DNA from: Paenibacillus ottowii
GTDB taxonomy: Bacteria; Bacillota; Bacilli; Paenibacillales; Paenibacillaceae
Reading direction: 5' to 3'
Length of the DNA stretch: 64,000 nt
Assembly (NCBI RefSeq): GCF_006874425.1
Contig: NZ_VIJZ01000002.1
Span: forward strand, 62,001-126,000
The notes below the pieces were generated by a model that was given only the letters and a program-made list of their open reading frames with translations, ran no database searches and was not told the DNA's origin. Both the position numbers and the translations under genes were made by a program. This document shows, in pieces, positions 8,718-18,346 of this stretch. Numbering within the stretch: the stretch's first letter is position 1; the number at the start of each line of letters is the position of its first letter.

Positions 8718-9815
8718 ATGAGGGAAACCGTCACCAGGGTATCCGGGTTAGCTATCGCCTTTTCCTTGTTTCAGGTTGGCAGTACAACATTATTCCTATT
8801 GGGGGCTAAAGCCAAGCAAGATGCATGGCTAGCCATGCTGATCGGTGCACTTGCAGGCTTCGTCCTGCTAATCATGTATTTATACATGCATAAGCTTGAC
8901 CCACACCGGGATTTGTATGAGCTCCTATGCCATTATTGGGGAAAATGGGTTGGTAGGCTGGGTGGGCTTTTGTTTATCAGTTACTTTGCTTATGAAGCTT
9001 CCAGGAGTGTCAGGGACATTGGTGAGCTCGGCGCATTGACATTGCTGAACAGAACCCCTACCGAAGTTATTACGTTTATAGCGTTAATTGTCTGTGCCGA
9101 TGTAGTGCGGTTTGGACCGAGGGTCTGGTTCCTTCTATGTCATATCTTCCTTCTTCTATTGGTTTTTGGTTATAGCATTTTATTATTGCTTACTCCTTTT
9201 ACAGGACTCATTCACTTTGAATTTTTGTTTCCTGTATTGGAGAATGGTCTAACTCCCGTAGTGAAGGCTGCCATTCCCGAGATCATATCTTTTCCCTTCG
9301 GTCAGACAATTCTTTTTCTTGTGCTGTTCAAGATTGTCACGGATAAACGTAAATTACAGCGGTCGATCGTCATTGTTTACTGGATCACTGCTGTGTTCCT
9401 TATTGTAATGAATGAACTTACAATCCTGGTTCTGGGTCCGGAATGGGCAGCATCAAGCACCTATCCCTTATTTGAGGTTACACAACTAATTCAGCTACCA
9501 AAAATCGTCGAGAGAGCTGATGTCCTATTTTCGATGATTCTATTTATTGGAATTGGAGTCAAAACTGCTGGTTTTATGTTTGGTGCCGTCATTGGACTTC
9601 AAACAATAACCCCTTTTAGATATAAGCCTGCGTTACTGTTGCTGAGCATCATCATATACGGCCTTACGTTTCTCTCCCCAAGGTTAACCGAATTTTTGTG
9701 GTTCGGTCTTCATGTTGCTTTGATTCAAATCTGGCCTATCTTTCAGATTGCTCTACCTGTCCTCCTTTTCCTGACCATGCTAATTCGGAAGAAAAAGAGA
9801 AGGGCTTATGGTTAA
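8718..9815 (+). CDS. Germinant receptor permease, GerB family
   Basis: 365 residues with about ten membrane helices, starting VTRVSGLAIAFSLFQVGSTT, as in the GerB (APC-superfamily spore germination permease) subunits. GerB subunits are implicated in sensing the germinant. Third gene of the operon, preceded by GAAGGGACT. The basic tail (IRKKKRRAYG) is cytoplasmic. No terminator immediately follows; the first good hairpin is near 10089-10117. Confidence 0.93.
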   Translation: MRETVTRVSGLAIAFSLFQVGSTTLFLLGAKAKQDAWLAMLIGALAGFVLLIMYLYMHKLDPHRDLYELLCHYWGKWVGRLGGLLFISYFAYEASRSVRDIGELGALTLLNRTPTEVITFIALIVCADVVRFGPRVWFLLCHIFLLLLVFGYSILLLLTPFTGLIHFEFLFPVLENGLTPVVKAAIPEIISFPFGQTILFLVLFKIVTDKRKLQRSIVIVYWITAVFLIVMNELTILVLGPEWAASSTYPLFEVTQLIQLPKIVERADVLFSMILFIGIGVKTAGFMFGAVIGLQTITPFRYKPALLLLSIIIYGLTFLSPRLTEFLWFGLHVALIQIWPIFQIALPVLLFLTMLIRKKKRRAYG

Positions 9816-10136
9816 CTATAGCCTTCTCAACACTTCCTTTACAGTTCATAAAGGTACATATGCCTTTACGTCTACCACTATGGTATTTTCAAAAAGCCTC
9901 AGTAATAAGATCTGGTTCTTTAGCCGTATCTGTTTCTATGATAGTGTTCATTGAAGGATGACCGACATATGTTCCTTTTTCCCAATCCATGAGGCTGCTT
10001 TTTTATGGACAGAGCTCTCTTTAAGGCTGGCTTTTGCTCACTTTCTTGATATTGTACATCCCACTCTCCCAACAGATAAAAGCAATAAAAAACACAAGCA
10101 TTTGCGCTTGTGTTTTGATTTAACCTATATATCAGA
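9816..10136. other. Intergenic stretch after gerB
   Basis: No convincing gene. One short minus-strand frame (about 9900-10000, reading MDWEKGTYVGHPSMNTIIET) has protein-like composition but no ribosome site and may be a remnant. A terminator hairpin closes the stretch. Confidence 0.4.
10089..10117. terminator. Bidirectional terminator
   Basis: AAAACACAAGC / GCGCTTGTGTTTT with a 4-base loop, flanked by A on the left and T on the right. It can serve gerB and the minus-strand gene at 10137-10428. Confidence 0.75.
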
Positions 10137-10428
10137 TCACTCTCGAATTTTCTTGGCAATTTCCATCAATTCATCAAGAGTCATTTTAAAAGCAGAAATC
10201 GTATAAAAGTGATCTTTCGTAATTAGATGAACAACTTTTCTCTCTTTACCATTTACATAGGCAGCGGTATGGCCATTGATTGTAGTCAACTCAACGTTCT
10301 CCAACTTTCGTCTCAACCGGAATCTGTGATGGAGCTTTTGATTCAGCAGCATATGAGCTATTTACAAAAGCAGCACTGCCTATTACGAGTGCGCCACCCA
10401 ATGCTACAGCTACTAATTGTTTTTTCAA
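10137..10428 (-). pseudogene. Frameshifted small secreted protein
   Basis: A TTG start at 10428 follows AGGAGGG by 7 bases and opens MKKQLVAVALGGALVIGSAA, a signal peptide, then runs to a TGA at 10291. The neighbouring frame picks up just there and continues ENVELTTINGHTAAYVNGKE to a stop at 10137, ending LDELMEIAKKIRE. That tail resembles the DUF4367-type domain of secreted or anti-sigma-like proteins. A one-base change near 10295-10300 would rejoin the parts, so the gene is broken or the read has an error here. Confidence 0.7.
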
Positions 10429-10642
10429 TTTTAGCCCTCCTCTCAATCAACTGTCCTAAATTAGATTTAATTTTCTTTTCAACGCAAGTCCTCCCATTTT
10501 CATATATAGGATTTTATCCCAGTTCATGCAGAAAGTCTAAGGAAAGGGCACAGAACAACACATTTGTATTGTCAAAGTATGAACTCCCAAATTGTTAAGC
10601 TATACTATAATGGCAAAAAACGAAGGAGAATTGAGAGGTACA

Positions 10643-11391
10643 ATGAGTACAATGTTTTTGATCGGAGAAATTTCCACGCTCTTTCAAATCGATATCCGAA
10701 CACTACGTTACTATGAAAGCATTCATCTTTTTGAGCCAGCATCAGTCGATGAAACAACTGGTTATCGTTATTATTCAATTGATCAATTCGAACGCCTGAA
10801 CACAATTCTTTATCTCAAAGAGCTTAATATCCCGTTTATAGAAATAAAACATTTTCTTGACAATCGCAATGTGGATCATATTTTAACTTTATTAAAAGAG
10901 CAAAAACGCAGAACAGAGAAAAAAATTACTGAGTTCAAACAGATTCAACAAAGAATTAATAAAAGAATTCAGCAGATCGAAGATGTATCTAATGTAGAAG
11001 AACTCTTCAAAATCCGGGTAACGCAGCTTCCCGAACGAATGATTGTCATGCTGAAACAAAAAATTGATAGAAGTGACAATCTGGAAATGTCGATCCGTAT
11101 GTTAGAAAAAAATAGTAATATGAAATCTACCATTTTCCTCGGACAAGTCGGATTAGCAATATCTGTAACGAATCTACAACAGAAAAAATTCGATGAGTAC
11201 GATGCTTTATTTCTATTCGTGGAACTGGATAAACATCTATACTCCAATGCGACTATAAAGTCTCTTCCTCAACAAAGATACCTGAGGGCTATATTTTGGC
11301 AGATGACGCACTCGAAATCACTTATATTGATTATGGACTTACACAGGATACCTCCAAATTCGTTACTGAGATTCAAATACCGATCGAATAA
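10643..11391 (+). pseudogene. MerR-family regulator, frameshifted near its end
   Basis: The winged helix is intact at the start (IGEISTLFQIDIRTLRYYES, with ETTGYRYYSIDQF), followed by a long dimer helix. These proteins bind between spaced promoter elements; the C-terminal half is the effector domain. One base is missing after 11280: the other frame gives PEGYILADDALEITYIDYGL and ends at 11391, as expected for the effector domain, while the frame as read runs to 11398 with an unrelated tail. DNA binding may survive; effector sensing probably does not. Start ATG 10643 has AGAGG 4 bases upstream; GAAGGAG lies farther back. Confidence 0.75.
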
Positions 11392-11398
11392 TAGTTGA

Positions 11399-11427
11399 CC
11401 CTCCAGTTACTGGAGGGTTTATTCTTT
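11399..11427 (+). terminator. Terminator after the MerR gene
   Basis: CCCTCCAG / CTGGAGGG with a TTA loop, then TTTATTCTTTT. Confidence 0.85.
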
Positions 11428-11455
11428 TAAAAAACAAATTGTAGGAGAGAGCGAC

Positions 11456-12100
11456 ATGATTGGGACGATTGTTAATGTAGCTACAATTAATATTGGTAGT
11501 CTAGCAGGAAGTATTTTTAAGAAGGGTTTAAAAGAGTCTTACCAAGATATTCTTATGCAGGCAATGGGTTTGGTAGCGGCTGCACTTGGTATTAATGCCA
11601 TAGCTACATATATGCCGCAAAGCCAATATCCCATGTTGTTTATTGTTAGCTTGGCACTGGGCGGCGTTATTGGTCAGAAACTTGAATTGGAGCAACGATT
11701 CAAAAATGTGGTTACAAAAATTTCAAAAGGAAATTTGGTGGAGGGGTTATCAACTGCCATATTGTTATTTTGCTTAGGAACAATGTCTATTTTGGGACTA
11801 ATAGAAAGTGCACTGGATGGGATAACCTCAATTGTTCTGGCGTCAACGTTCGGAATCGGGATCATTTGGTCTGCAGTAGTACTTTTTTGTTGGCAAGGGT
11901 CACTGTACTTGCTGGCAAATGTTTTATCTAATTTCATCACGTCTGAACTATTGACCGAAACATCAATTGTTGGCGGGGTGCTAATATTCTGCGCTGGTTT
12001 AAGCGTCCTTGGCATACGAAACTTCAAGACGATAAACTTAATTCCAGCACTGTTGATCCCTGTTATATTTATCGCCTTGAAGAGTACAATAGGCTTCTAA
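11456..12100 (+). CDS. DUF554-family membrane protein
   Basis: 214 residues with about six or seven membrane segments. The opening (MIGTIVNVATINIGSLAGSI) and FKKGLKESYQDILMQAMGLV are characteristic of the DUF554 (YdfK/YqgA-like) family, whose function is unknown; a transport role has been guessed. The gene sits alone between two terminators, with GGAGAGAG before the ATG. Full length. Confidence 0.85.
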   Translation: MIGTIVNVATINIGSLAGSIFKKGLKESYQDILMQAMGLVAAALGINAIATYMPQSQYPMLFIVSLALGGVIGQKLELEQRFKNVVTKISKGNLVEGLSTAILLFCLGTMSILGLIESALDGITSIVLASTFGIGIIWSAVVLFCWQGSLYLLANVLSNFITSELLTETSIVGGVLIFCAGLSVLGIRNFKTINLIPALLIPVIFIALKSTIGF

Positions 12101-12159
12101 AGTGGATCTAACATACTCCATTCTTTGGCCTCACATTTTTGTGCCATTTGACACCAAAT

Positions 12160-12184
12160 GACCGGTTTTTTCCGGTCTTTTCTT
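12160..12184 (+). terminator. Terminator after the DUF554 gene
   Basis: GACCGG / CCGGTC with a T6 loop, followed by TTTTCTT. Confidence 0.8.
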
Positions 12185-12288
12185 ATGAGAACCTCTTTAA
12201 CCTAGATAAAGTTCTTTAGCTTCGAAGGCATCCTCTTGAATACTATTGTATCGCTACGGATTTTAAAGAAAAATATTGTTTAGTAATA

Positions 12289-13101
12289 TTATATTTTTCT
12301 TGCTTTAACTACAAAAGTTACAGGTAGCATCTTTGCTTTTTTCGCAAAGTCACTGTTATCATCCCACGATTGTATAATTTCATCATCAGATTGTTCAATC
12401 ATTTGCTCAATTACAAATCCCGCTTTTGCCAACGCATTCACATAGGTTGATAGTTTTCGGTCCGATAATGCTAGCGTGCCTTCACCAAGTGATACTGAAT
12501 ACCAAGACTCATCAAAGTAACTTTTTTTAAAAGTAAGCCTATTATTTTCTGCAACAACACATTTGTGTATAGGATGAGACCAACTGAAAATAAATACACC
12601 GTCTTTTTTTAGATAAGAAGCGATCCGGCAGAAAGTCCCCTCAAGGTCGGTGGTCCACCCTATGGCATAAATCGAATAAACAAAGTCAAAATAATTCTCC
12701 GGTATACCACATTTTTCTTCCATGGGAGAACAGATTAATTTTGCTAAAAAACCGTACGACGTCAAATACTGCGTTGTCTTTTCGATCTGTTTTTCTGATA
12801 TATCCGTGCCCCATAGTTCAGATGCTTTGCGTTCCGCTAGATATCGCAAGGATTGACCGCTTCCACAGCCTATCTCCAGCATCTTTTTTCCTGAGACATC
12901 GCCAAAAAGTTGGCATTTTTCTTCTGAGACAAATGCTCCATAGAAAGGAAGTGCGGTTGTTCCTAAGATTTCATTTCCTTTTGTATCCCAAAAGATGCTG
13001 TTTATTTTATGTATAGAATTCTTGTCCATGTCGACCGAGACGGCGCTACCAACCTCGCCAGCGCCTATAATGTTTGTTCGAGAAATAGAATTTTTGTCCA
13101 T
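12289..13101 (-). CDS. Class I SAM-dependent methyltransferase
   Basis: About 270 residues. The Rossmann motif I reads MLEIGCGSGQSLRYLAE; LWGTDISEKQI is the acidic motif II and FDFVYSIYAIGWTTDLEG the motif IV region. The substrate is unknown. The ATG at 13101 is preferred because GGGGGATGG precedes it. The first 24 residues are odd: MDKNSI appears twice, and the DNA GACATGGACAA(A/G)AATTCTAT is repeated 72 bases apart, so the N-terminus looks duplicated and the ancestral start was probably the second MDKNSI. Confidence 0.85.
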   Translation of the reverse strand: MDKNSISRTNIIGAGEVGSAVSVDMDKNSIHKINSIFWDTKGNEILGTTALPFYGAFVSEEKCQLFGDVSGKKMLEIGCGSGQSLRYLAERKASELWGTDISEKQIEKTTQYLTSYGFLAKLICSPMEEKCGIPENYFDFVYSIYAIGWTTDLEGTFCRIASYLKKDGVFIFSWSHPIHKCVVAENNRLTFKKSYFDESWYSVSLGEGTLALSDRKLSTYVNALAKAGFVIEQMIEQSDDEIIQSWDDNSDFAKKAKMLPVTFVVKARKI

Positions 13102-13142
13102 GTCGGTACCATCCCCCAATATAAATAATGTGAGCTAAACGT

Positions 13143-13340
13143 CTATCCCGACTTGCGTGTTATCTTAAAAACACATATTGAACACGAACACTCTACGCTA
13201 TTGATCCCAAAATAATGTACCACTTTCCCATGAACAAATCCATCCAACATACTCCAAATGTCGTCCGTTTGATCTCGCAGACACGATCCTAGTGAACAAA
13301 GAGCTTCATCTGAATTAGGTGAGTTAAAATGGTTTATCAT
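13143..13340 (-). CDS. Hypothetical protein, doubtful
   Basis: A 65-residue frame starts MINHFNSPNSDEALCSLG. GGAGGAG directly abuts the ATG, too close for a normal ribosome site. The family is not recognised. An 11-bp inverted repeat (TTAGGTGAGTT near 13316, AACTCACCTAA near 13414) brackets its start. It may be a remnant, in keeping with the broken genes on both sides. Confidence 0.25.
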   Translation of the reverse strand: MINHFNSPNSDEALCSLGSCLRDQTDDIWSMLDGFVHGKVVHYFGINSVECSCSICVFKITRKSG

Positions 13341-13436
13341 CTCCTCCTTTCGCTCTTTAAGCCATTTTTCAAATCATTTCGAGGGAGCCTAATTGGGCGA
13401 TTAACTTATAAGAACTCACCTAATGCATTTGGAAAT

Positions 13437-13598
13437 TTACAAATCTTTAAATACAGCAGCTAATCCGTAAGATTGTTCTTTGGGCTCTGGTTGATACGTA
13501 TCTTCAACTAATGCAAAATTTGGTTTTTTTATATAAAATTCTATCGCATCATTATAATCTTTTACAATCATAGCAATATGAACAATGAACTGAATCAT
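13437..13598 (-). pseudogene. VOC-family (glyoxalase) protein lacking its middle
   Basis: The 53-codon frame starts MIQFIVHIAMIVKDYNDAIE, the first beta-alpha unit of a VOC-fold protein, and then jumps from EDTYQPE to PKEQSYGLAAVFKDL, which belongs near the end of the usual 125-residue protein. About 60-70 residues are missing in frame, and the last few residues are also cut. GGGGGA precedes the ATG. The metal site cannot form, so it should be inactive. Confidence 0.7.
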
Positions 13599-13803
13599 TT
13601 TGAGTCCCCCTATTGTTCGTTTCCTCTTTTCGCGTAGATGGCTAATAGTCTGTCAGAGCGTGTGTATGCCCTCTCTCTGCTCTCTGCTGTACTTCTTCAT
13701 TTAACCTGTGTAAAATAAAGAACGCTCAAAACGGCTCATGTTTTGTCGTGCGAGGGCAAAAGAAAAAGCACCTCAAAGTGTGCTTTCATTAAAATTCGGA
13801 AAC

Positions 13804-13989
13804 TTAATGCATAGTCAAAATAATAGTATGACAAGCAACTGGTTTAGCCGTTAAAGTTGTTAGGGATCTATGTTCTATCTGATACTTAATATCCACTTCT
13901 ATAGACTCAGAAAGTTCAGAAAGGTAAGCATTAGCTTCCTCTTCAAGGACAGCCAAGTTGTCGCTTTGAAATATTTTAATCTGATACAT
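13804..13989 (-). CDS. Cse60-like sporulation protein
   Basis: 61 residues; MYQIKIFQSDNLAVLEEEAN, then DIKYQIEHRS, resembles the short Cse60 (DUF2758) family, known from sigma-E-dependent expression in sporulating Bacillus. No function is known. A strong AGGAGGTGG lies 5 bases before the ATG. It is intact while several neighbours are broken. Confidence 0.55.
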   Translation of the reverse strand: MYQIKIFQSDNLAVLEEEANAYLSELSESIEVDIKYQIEHRSLTTLTAKPVACHTIILTMH

Positions 13990-14108
13990 ATCCCCACCTC
14001 CTAATCATAATGAAGTTTCGACAACTAGGAAGGTATTCCCTCTTTTACGCAAGGTCGAAGGCAAAACTGTTTGGTCCCATCCCATCTCCTTCAAACCATT
14101 CAAGCCTT

Positions 14109-14638
14109 TCAAACAACTTTTTTGTCTTTAAAATAAAACATCTTATTGTGCTCGTTAATTTCGCGAAGCACTTTGCAGGGATTTCCCACCGCCACAACAT
14201 TTGCAGGAATATCCTTAGTCACGATACTTCCAGCTCCTATTACCGTATTGTCGCCAATAGTCACACCCGGAAGTATAATGGCCCCACACCCTAACCAGCA
14301 ATTTTTCCCGATAGTAATGGTCGCGTTAAATTGATAACCTTTTAAGCGAAGTTCAGGCAAGACGGGATGCCCGGATGTTGCTACAGTCACATTAGGCCCA
14401 AACATCGTGTAATCGCCTACGTAAATATGAGTATCATCAACCATAGTTAAATTGAAATTGGCATAAACCTTTTTCCCAAAGTGTACATGCTTTCCTCACC
14501 AATTTCAGCAAACATTTTTTTGAGGAGAGTTGCCCTCTTTTCAATTTCAAAATCCTGGATTGCCGGCGTAAGTAAGCAGTCCCCAAGTATATTTTTAGCA
14601 AAAACTGTACTTCCTGCCCCTAAAAAAACGATTTTATT
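14109..14638 (-). pseudogene. Chimera: alpha-galactosidase start joined to sugar O-acetyltransferase
   Basis: Reading from 14638, FLGAGSTVFAKNILGDCLLT is the NAD-binding start of a GH4 alpha-galactosidase (MelA-like), without its ATG. After PAIQDFEI the frame changes to RATLLKKMFAEIGE, from a maltose/galactoside O-acetyltransferase. A second deletion and frame change follow near 14495. The left-handed beta-helix part is then intact (HVHFGKKVYANFNLTMVDDT, WLGCGAIILPGVTIGDNT) to the stop at 14109. Two adjacent genes have thus been fused by deletion, with a further internal loss. The frame from 14444 alone lacks the N-terminal half of the acetyltransferase. Confidence 0.75.
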
Positions 14639-14806
14639 AACTTACCACACTCTCCTCTTGTTCATCTACCCCTATGTTGATCGTGAGGTTTATGTCTCTA
14701 CTATAAAATCACAACAACATTTTGAGGATGGAACATTGACATTCTTACATGGAGATTTGTAGTATAATTACTTTCGGATCTACTCTATACAAAAGGAGAA
14801 ATGATA

Positions 14807-15540
14807 ATGGAAAATCCAGAACATTATGAGTATAGAGTACAGATTAATCCGTACTTGTTAAACGCTGAGCTGAATGTCACATTTGCCGGTGCAGCCAGAC
14901 CTCGTCCTCGCCATAAAGTAGGTCCAGCTGTATATAATTACATATTGATTCATAGTGTAGATCATGGATATGGTACCTTTGATGGCAGAGGAAGAAGTAT
15001 CGTTTAGGTCAAGAAGATGTTTTTATTATTTTTCCAGACGTATTATTTAGCTACGAAGCCAACCATGCTGAGCCACCATGGTCCTATCGTTGGATAGCTC
15101 TTCAGGGACGACGTGTTACAGAAATGCTTGAAAATATTGGTGTTACAATTACTGATCCCATCGTAAGGGGTGCAAATTCTACAAATCTGGCAAGCATATT
15201 TGAATTAGAACATAAATCGGGCCAGACGATCACTACCTTAGCTACTGATGGTTGGTTTCGCTTACCCTTAGCAGAATTTGCTCGCTTGAATGCGAATAAA
15301 TCACATTATTCTTCAGCTGAAGTTCTTACCGACTCCGAACGTTTAGTAGAACAAGCGATTAGATGGTTTCAAACGCAGTATATGCTGCCAATTTCCATTG
15401 AGAAATTAGCGGCTTCTCTTGGCTATCACCGCACACACTTTACTAAGGTGTTCAAACAACAACAATTCAAAAAGTGGACAGGAGCATCACCAACTCAATA
15501 TAGAGATGAATTAAAACGATCATATAAAGATAGGTTCTAA
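14807..15540 (+). pseudogene. AraC-family regulator, frameshifted and internally deleted
   Basis: The cupin-like sensor half starts MENPEHYEYRVQINPYLLNA after AAAAGGAGAA, and breaks at about 14995, where the frame must shift to continue YRLGQEDVFIIFPDVLF. The DNA-binding half is cut too: KLAASLGYHRTHFTKVFKQQ jumps to QFKKWTGASPTQYRDELKR, skipping about 45 residues, so only parts of the two helix-turn-helix units remain. Its position divergent from the alpha-galactosidase remnant suggests it once regulated that gene (inference). Confidence 0.75.
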
Positions 15541-15728
15541 CAAGAGTGGCGCAGCTATTTTACTGATGGCTTTCCCCAAATACAGAATGCTCGTCATTTT
15601 GTAAATTCGTCGCTATGCTCTTCGAAGCTCTAGTTACCCTAAGGCCGCTTGGAAAGAGAAACTCTGAAAGTCTGGAGGGAAAACAAGGTGAAAATGGCAC
15701 TCACAGATGATCAAACGATGCATTCTGG

Positions 15729-16592
15729 TTATAGAGCACCAGCCAACTCACGTGAGGTTATTCGATAAGTAGTAGGAGACATACCTAGTTTCGCCGTAAA
15801 CTGTTTAATGTAATAAGTATCATACTCAAACCCCGCAGCACGGGCAATTTCATTTAGGCTCATATCTGTGTGAGTCAGAAGATCACGCGTAACCTTCAAT
15901 CGATAAGAAAGCAAATACCCCATTGCTGTATTTCCGCATCTCTCCTGAAATCTCTTATTCAACGTTACACGGTTCAAATGAGCGCAATTCGTTAAATCCT
16001 CTAAGGAAATCTTGTTTGAATAATGGGTGTGGATATAATCCAATACTGCATCAACTGGTGAGTGTTCCCTTTGTTGATTCAATTCTTCTAACAACCCCAA
16101 AATTTGAATCAGATACCTTTTGATTCTACACACCCAAAGCGCGTCGCTTTGCGCTTGAACCTCCGTGCCCAGCACAAAAAACCATTCCAATAAAAGTGGA
16201 TAAGCCGTCTCGGTTATACGAGGTACGCCGTAAGAGCCCTGATTTCTTTGAAAAAGAGAAAGGCCTGTATGTATCCTGGGAATTTCTGGATAATATTTCT
16301 TGGTTTCAGACAGAACGGTCGAGTTCAGAAATTCAAGGTGAAAGCTAAAGGATTGCGCAGCCACATCGTTTTTTTCCATCACTTGCACTTTATCGTCTTC
16401 TGTCAAACATAGTACGCCGGGTGCGCTAACGAATATGGGCCTTTCGTTCAAATTCCATTTGATGCTTCCAGACGTAATAAAAATTAGCGTAAGCCGTTCG
16501 GGATGGGGAACAACCGTAAAATCCTCGATGGCGTTGAATTCAATATTTACGGTTCTTTGTTTGTAGCGGTCTATTTGTGGCATAGTCATCAC
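15729..16592 (-). CDS. AraC-family transcriptional regulator
   Basis: 287 residues. The N-terminal half is a cupin-type sensor; the C-terminal 100 residues hold the two helix-turn-helix units (ISLEDLTNCAHLNRVTLNKR and LNEIARAAGFEYDTYYIKQF, then KLGMSPTTYR). It lies divergent from the epoxide hydrolase gene with about 105 bases between them, so it may regulate that gene; this rests on position only. Several ATG codons cluster at the start (MMTM), and the exact one is open. Intact, unlike the AraC gene just before it. Confidence 0.85.
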   Translation of the reverse strand: MMTMPQIDRYKQRTVNIEFNAIEDFTVVPHPERLTLIFITSGSIKWNLNERPIFVSAPGVLCLTEDDKVQVMEKNDVAAQSFSFHLEFLNSTVLSETKKYYPEIPRIHTGLSLFQRNQGSYGVPRITETAYPLLLEWFFVLGTEVQAQSDALWVCRIKRYLIQILGLLEELNQQREHSPVDAVLDYIHTHYSNKISLEDLTNCAHLNRVTLNKRFQERCGNTAMGYLLSYRLKVTRDLLTHTDMSLNEIARAAGFEYDTYYIKQFTAKLGMSPTTYRITSRELAGAL

Positions 16593-16697
16593 CTATCAAA
16601 TCGTATAGTTAAATGCTTCACTTATAACAGTGTAGCACGCCAATCCAAATGATATAATGACGTCGTCAACATCCAGACGAAAAGGAGAAGCAACGCT

Positions 16698-17861
16698 ATG
16701 GCCATTAAACGTTTCAACATTCATATATCCCATGAAGTTCTTGATGATCTGCATTCCAGGCTGCAGAATATCCGTTGGCCGGATCAGTTGGTAGAATCGA
16801 ATTGGAAGCAGGGAACGGATTTGAATTTTTTAAAAACACTCGTTTCCTATTGGCGAGATCAATATAATTGGCGCCCACAAGAATCTTTGCTTAACCGGTT
16901 ATCCCAATATCGCTGCCAGATCGATGGAATAGATGTACACTTTGTTCATGAGCATGGGAAAGGTCCAGCTCCCTTGCCCCTTATTCTTACACACGGCTGG
17001 CCGGACAGCTACCTCCGTTATCAGAAAGTCATTCCTCTGCTTACCGATCCGGCCAATCACGGCGGTGATCCTGAAGATGCTTTTGACGTCATCATCCCTT
17101 CCTTACCCGGGTTTGGGTTCTCTGGTCGTCCAATCCATGCCGGCGTGAACAATTATTATGTCTCTGAGATGTGGGCCAAACTTATGACGGAGAAATTGGG
17201 ATATCAAAAATTTGCTGCCGCAGGTGGCGATATAGGCTCTGGCGTCACAAGATATCTAGCTTCAAACCATCCTGAGCTTTTAGTAGGCATTCACCTGACT
17301 GATATCGGCATTATTCGAGAGCTTATGGCTGCACAGGATCCAGACAAACTTTCGGAAGCAGAACGCCAATATAGAAAAAACGCTGCCGAATGGATTTCCA
17401 AGGAAGGAGGTTATATGTCCATGCAATCAACGCGTCCACAAACTCTTGCTTATGGACTCTCCGACTCACCGGCAGGTCTGGCTGCCTGGCTTATCGAAAA
17501 ATTCCGTGCCTGGAGCGACTGTGGGGACGACCTTTTGAAAACCTTCGATCTTGATGAATTAATCACCCATATCATGATTTATTGGGTTACCAACACTATA
17601 GCTTCATCAACACGTATGTATTATGAAAATGCAAACTCTTTGCCGCCGCTCGGCTCCATACAAGTTCCAGCGGGCTTGGCCTTATTTCCGGCCGATATCC
17701 TGCAGCCTCCCCAAGAGTGGGCTTCGCGCAGCCTCAATATCACCCGCTGGTCTCCAATGCTCCGCGGCGGGCATTTTACCGCTCTGGAGGAACCAGAGTT
17801 TTTTGCCGAGGATATTCGTGCATTCTTTCGGCCTCTTAGAACTAAGATGAATAATCCATGA
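16698..17861 (+). CDS. Epoxide hydrolase (alpha/beta hydrolase with EHN domain)
   Basis: 387 residues. Residues 1-105 match the epoxide hydrolase N-terminal (EHN) domain (LHSRLQNIRWPD). The catalytic fold has HGWPDS (99-104, oxyanion HGxP), the nucleophile Asp178 in AGGDIGSG, and a likely catalytic His359 in RGGHFTALEEP. The reaction is the hydrolysis of an epoxide to a diol; the substrate is unknown. AAAAGGAG lies before the ATG at 16698. Full length and without signal peptide. Confidence 0.9.
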   Translation: MAIKRFNIHISHEVLDDLHSRLQNIRWPDQLVESNWKQGTDLNFLKTLVSYWRDQYNWRPQESLLNRLSQYRCQIDGIDVHFVHEHGKGPAPLPLILTHGWPDSYLRYQKVIPLLTDPANHGGDPEDAFDVIIPSLPGFGFSGRPIHAGVNNYYVSEMWAKLMTEKLGYQKFAAAGGDIGSGVTRYLASNHPELLVGIHLTDIGIIRELMAAQDPDKLSEAERQYRKNAAEWISKEGGYMSMQSTRPQTLAYGLSDSPAGLAAWLIEKFRAWSDCGDDLLKTFDLDELITHIMIYWVTNTIASSTRMYYENANSLPPLGSIQVPAGLALFPADILQPPQEWASRSLNITRWSPMLRGGHFTALEEPEFFAEDIRAFFRPLRTKMNNP

Positions 17862-18346
17862 TGCTGTCCCGGTTCATTCCTCTGCCGCTTTCTAAGATGA
17901 CATCCTGCAAATATGAGCATTAGTATCCTGATAGTTTAATGTTTAATTCTACTTTAGTCCCAAAAATTTAATTTCAGTAATTATATGTTTCATGTTGAGC
18001 TAGATTGATACCTTGACGGAGACGATGTTGGAGCAGACAAGTAAATATGTTTGCTAAGAAAGAAGCAGAATGCATGACTAGAATGTCATATCTTGCAGTT
18101 TCTTTTATAAGATTCGCTTCTGCTTCCAGAAGTAGAGTATTGTGAGGGTAATTCAGGAGGCTACAACAAAGGACCTCAAAGCTTCTCCACTCGGTAAATC
18201 CCTTGTCATGTAGTGAGTATGCATTTCAGTTTATGTAATGTGATAATTTAGTGGTTTTTTTGGTAGATAAATGTAAATCAGAGCACTATAATAACCTTAC
18301 ACCATAGTTTGCATACGAAGATAAACAAACTAAGGAGACTTTACTT
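17862..18346. other. Intergenic stretch without a recognised gene
   Basis: About 485 bases between the epoxide hydrolase and the small secreted protein. No frame with both a ribosome site and protein-like sequence, no strong hairpin. The last 100 bases presumably carry the promoter of the gene at 18347. Confidence 0.5.

Noticed and set aside
15667-15768. Short plus-strand frame reading MALTDDQTMHSGYRAPA
   Set aside because: An AAGGTG precedes it, but it lies over the 3' end of the AraC gene and has no recognisable relatives.
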